Source: Bacteroidales bacterium (GTDB lineage: Bacteria; Bacteroidota; Bacteroidia; Bacteroidales; UBA932). From it: a stretch of 64,000 bases of DNA. How positions within the stretch are numbered: the first letter of the stretch is position 1; each line of letters begins with the position of its first letter. The stretch spans positions 1 through 64,000 of the forward strand of contig JAFRQH010000003.1 of the NCBI GenBank assembly GCA_017428725.1, written 5' to 3'. Below the pieces are notes generated by a model. That model was not told the DNA's origin, made no database searches, and saw nothing but the letters and a program-made list of their open reading frames with translations. This document shows, piece after piece, positions 58,686 through 64,000 of the stretch. Made by a program: the position numbers and the translations under genes.

Positions 58686-59821
58686 CTATTTGAACAGCTT
58701 CGGGGCGAAGGTGTTCAGATAGAGCCTCCAGTTGGCCCAGGTGTGGCCACCGTCGGAGACGAAGTAGATGTGGTCGAGGCCCTGCTCGGTGAGGGTCTTG
58801 TCCAGCGCCTGGGAGCCCTGGAAGAGGAAGTCGGCGCTGCCGCAGGCCAGGAAGTAGAGCTTCACGCCGGCCTTCTTGAGCGCAGCGACCTGCTCGGGCG
58901 TGGCGCTGCCGGCTGCGGAGAGCGGGCAGATGTAGTCGAACAACTCCGGATAGAGGTTGGAGGCGGAGATGGTGTGGCCGCCGCCCATCGACAGACCGGC
59001 GATGGCACGGGAGGCCGGCTTGGGGATAGCCCGGAAATTCTTCTCGATGAAGGGGACGATCTCCTCGCAGAGGCTGCGCACGTAGCCGTCGCGCATCGCA
59101 GGATTGTTGCGGTCCATCTGCTTCTCGGCGATGCCGAGGGTGCGGGCGGCCAGCTGGCCGGGGTTGCCGTTGGGCATCACCACGATCATCGGCTCGGCCA
59201 GACCCTTCTCGATCAGGTTGTCCAGGATCTGGGCGGTGCGGCCCATCGAGATCCAGGCCTCTTCGTCGCCACCGGCGCCGTGCAGCAGGTAGAGCACCGG
59301 ATACTTCTTCTTGGGATTGTTCTCGTAGCCGTACGGGGTGTAGACGGTCAGGCGGCGGGAGATGCCGAGGATCTTGCTGTCATACCAGGGATGGCTCACG
59401 GTGCCGTGCTGGTTGGCTTCGAAGTAGTTCTGCGTCTTCTCGCCGGGGACGAGCAGCATCGACAGGTAGCGGGTACCGTCGCGCTGCACGAGCACGTTCT
59501 GCGGGTCGTTGACGGACACGCCGTCCACCACGAAATTGTAGGTGTAGATCTCTGCCGGCGGGAGCGGGAGCTTGACGGACCAGACGTTGTTCGCTCCACG
59601 GGTCATATCCACGGTACCGCCATAAGGGTTGGGCATCCAGGAGCCGCTGAGCTTGACGACGGTGGCGTAGTCGGCCTTGAGGCGGAAGGTCACGCTGTCA
59701 GCCTGGATCTCCGGAGAGATGACGGGAGCCTGACGGCCGAAGGAGAAATTGTTGAGTTCCTGCGCCTGCAGGGATGCGGCCAGCACGAGGGCTGCCGCCA
59801 GAAGGGTGAGGATCCTTTTCA

Positions 59822-59822
<1 letters not shown>
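58686..59822 (-). CDS. CE1-family esterase
   Basis: A 378-residue protein with signal peptide, E-set domain (about 35-110) and CE1 catalytic domain. It has HGAGGDEEAW, nucleophile S278 in GLSMGGGHT, and a C-terminal GHTWANW. Its sequence is close to the next gene, suggesting duplication. It reads leftward from the promoter at 61065, and its ATG shares one base with the previous stop (TAATG). Confidence 0.88.
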
Positions 59823-62391
<2,569 letters not shown>

Positions 62392-62395
<4 letters not shown>

Positions 62396-63345
62396 AACTT
62401 GAGTTTGCGCAGGATCACGGTGTCGCCGGGCTCCAGCGGGGCGCCGGCGCGGAAGATGTTGTAGAGTTCGAGCTTGCGGAGCTGCACGCCGAAGCGCTGG
62501 GAGATCTCCCAAAGGGTCTCGCCTTCGTGGTCCACGACATAGCGGCCGATGCCGTAGGCGGCCTGGGGCTTCTTGCGGGCGATATAGACCACCGTGCCGG
62601 GATCCAGGATCTCGTCCTTGTCCACGTCGTTGTAGAGCAGGATCTCGCGCGTGAACAGGTCGTACTCCTCCGCGATGGAGGAATAGCTCTCCCCCTCGAT
62701 GGCGCGCACGAAGCGCACGCCGTTCTGCTCATAGACCGGGCGCACCAGTGAGAGGCTGACGGACTCCTTGTACCGCACGCCGCGCAGCGACTCCACGGGC
62801 ACCTCCCGGGGCGTCTCCAGCTCTTTGGGAGTGGGCACCTCCACCACCACGTCGCGGTCGAAACGGTCCAGGTGGAAGTCCTCGATCAGGTCGATCAGCT
62901 TGGTGGCATAGGCTGGGTCCGTGGCATAGCCGGCCCGGCGCAGGCCCCGCGCCCAGCCCTTGTAGTCGGTGGGCTCGAGTTCGAAGAGATCCTTATAACG
63001 GTCGCGCGCCCGCAGGAAATCGGAGTGCGCGCGGTAGGAATCCTCCACGCTGGCATAGACGCGGAAGCATTCCTGGACCTGCTCGTCGTCCTTGTAGAAC
63101 TTCTCGCCCCGCCAGTCGTTGTGGCACTTGATGCCGAAGTGGTTGTTGGCGTGGACGGCCAGCGGGGACAGGCCGGCGCCCGACTCCACGATGGCCTGGG
63201 CCAGCGTGATGCTGGCCGGCACGCCGGAGCGCTGCATCTCGCTGACGGCGAGGGCGGAATATTTCTCGATATAGTCCTGGCGGGGATTCTGCCCCGCGCA
63301 GAGCACGGACCACAGGAGCGTTACGAGGATCAATGGACGTTTCAT
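62392..63345 (-). CDS. Glucosaminidase with LysM domains
   Basis: At 317 residues from ATG 63345. The longer frame is a shadow of RNase Z. After a signal peptide comes a glucosaminidase domain (about 25-165, with ITLAQAIVESGAGLSPLAVHANNHFGIKCH, typical of FlgJ/Atl-type enzymes). Two LysM modules follow (about 210-265 and 270-315: VRFVRAIEGESYSSIAEEY and YVVDHEGETLWEISQRFGV). It would cut peptidoglycan sugar chains and bind them through LysM. It reads leftward, just downstream of RNase Z. Confidence 0.9.
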
Positions 63346-63358
63346 CACCGCGAATATA

Positions 63359-64000
63359 CTAAATTTCGTAGACATCTCCATCCTGCGCGGCCACCGTCTG
63401 CGGGAAGACGTCCCGGCACTCCTGCAGCAGGGCCTCGAAATCCTTGATGCGGGAGGAGTAGTGGCCGATGACCAGCCGGCCCGCGCCGGCCTCGGCGGCG
63501 CAGCGGGCGGCCTGCTCCGAAGTGGAGTGCCAGCGCGCGGCGGCCTTGTCGGCCATCGCGCACGGGTACGTGGCCTCGTGGTAGAGCAGGTCCACCCCGC
63601 GCACCCACTCCGGCAGCTGAGCGAAGGGCGCCGTGTCGGAGCAGTAGGCGTAGGACTTCGCCCGTGCCTGGGGGTTCTCGCGCAGGCGCCGCTCCGTGAG
63701 TTTCTCATCGAAGCGGTAGCCGTAGCACTCGATCTTGTGGTGGAGCGGGAAGGCCGTGACGGTCACCCACTTGGAGTCGTGGATGAGCTGCGGCTCCCGG
63801 CAGTCCACCTGCCGGAAGACAAGCTCGTACGCCGCGTCGTCGGCGAAGAAACTGCGGTAGAAATTGAGCACGGACCCCAGGGCCTGCGGCCCGTAGACAT
63901 ACAGGGGTGCCGTGCGGCCGTACATCGCCATCGTGTTCAACAGCCCGAAGAGCCCGAACAGGTGGTCGCCGTGGATGTGGGAGATGAAGATGGCCTCGAC
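63359..64000 (-). CDS. rnz: Ribonuclease Z (partial, runs past the window end)
   Basis: The open frame continues to the end of the window. Its last visible codons encode ISHIHGDHLFG, the HxHxDH zinc motif of RNase Z. The rest has YGPQAL, SAYC-like and IGHYSSR segments of the metallo-beta-lactamase fold. It would trim the 3' ends of tRNA precursors. That is relevant here because tRNA-Pro lacks an encoded CCA. The start is outside the window. Confidence 0.9.
   Translation of the reverse strand, partial: VEAIFISHIHGDHLFGLFGLLNTMAMYGRTAPLYVYGPQALGSVLNFYRSFFADDAAYELVFRQVDCREPQLIHDSKWVTVTAFPLHHKIECYGYRFDEKLTERRLRENPQARAKSYAYCSDTAPFAQLPEWVRGVDLLYHEATYPCAMADKAAARWHSTSEQAARCAAEAGAGRLVIGHYSSRIKDFEALLQECRDVFPQTVAAQDGDVYEI

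Overview
The window is a piece of a Bacteroidales chromosome. It carries SusC/SusD genes, a hybrid two-component sensor, promoters with the Bacteroidetes -7 element TAnnTTTG, and little use of Shine-Dalgarno sequences. A complete prophage of about 38.7 kb lies inside a tRNA-Pro locus. The fairly GC-rich, highly biased codon use of the host part would fit a Rikenellaceae-like or similar gut lineage, but that placement is inference.

PROPHAGE (204-38919). The 15-bp repeat TCAGATCATCCCGAC, the 3' end of tRNA-Pro(CGG), flanks the element. The intact tRNA is on the left. The tRNA's own terminator hairpin was pushed to the right end (38920-38949). The tyrosine integrase (302-1564, +) is just inside attL. 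The repressor and a membrane-anchored HIRAN protein (37919-38801, +) lie next to attR. Everything else reads leftward. From right to left these are: small early genes (37.8-35.0 kb); a primase-helicase (33.7-30.7 kb) ending at a terminator at 30.4 kb; an intergenic control region; capsid genes (protease-scaffold, major capsid with a BACON-like domain, probable tail tube); terminase; portal and neck genes; tape measure; tail hub; a 2087-residue tail fibre; a diversity-generating retroelement (DGR); and a lysis cassette (holin, amidase, unimolecular-spanin-like lipoprotein). The absence of a sheath and the tape measure point to a siphovirus.

DGR. The cassette has the classical order target gene with variable repeat (VR1), Avd, template repeat (TR), reverse transcriptase (RT). 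By hand alignment VR1 differs from TR at 18 positions, and all 18 are adenines in the coding-strand TR. A second target with its own VR2 lies about 30 kb away in the early region. It shows 13 differences, again all at TR adenines. Both VRs are followed, 22 bp downstream, by the same GC-rich hairpin, which TR lacks. One RT therefore appears to diversify two proteins, one in the tail region and one in the early operon.

PHAGE PROMOTERS. Six leftward promoters precede the structural and lysis blocks. They share TGTCnnA, 20-21 bp, then TAnnTTTG (one has TAAATTAG). The host -33 TTTG box is replaced by TGTCnnA, which suggests a phage-specific late-gene switch.

HOST REGION (38920-64000). It holds a TPR membrane protein, a TonB-like protein, MltG, a GH3 lipoprotein, then a polysaccharide utilisation locus: HTCS regulator, SusC, SusD, GH3, type-B carboxylesterase and three CE1-like esterases. 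A perfect 12-bp tandem repeat upstream of susC is a good candidate HTCS site. An M48-like peptidase, a LysM glucosaminidase and a partial RNase Z close the window.
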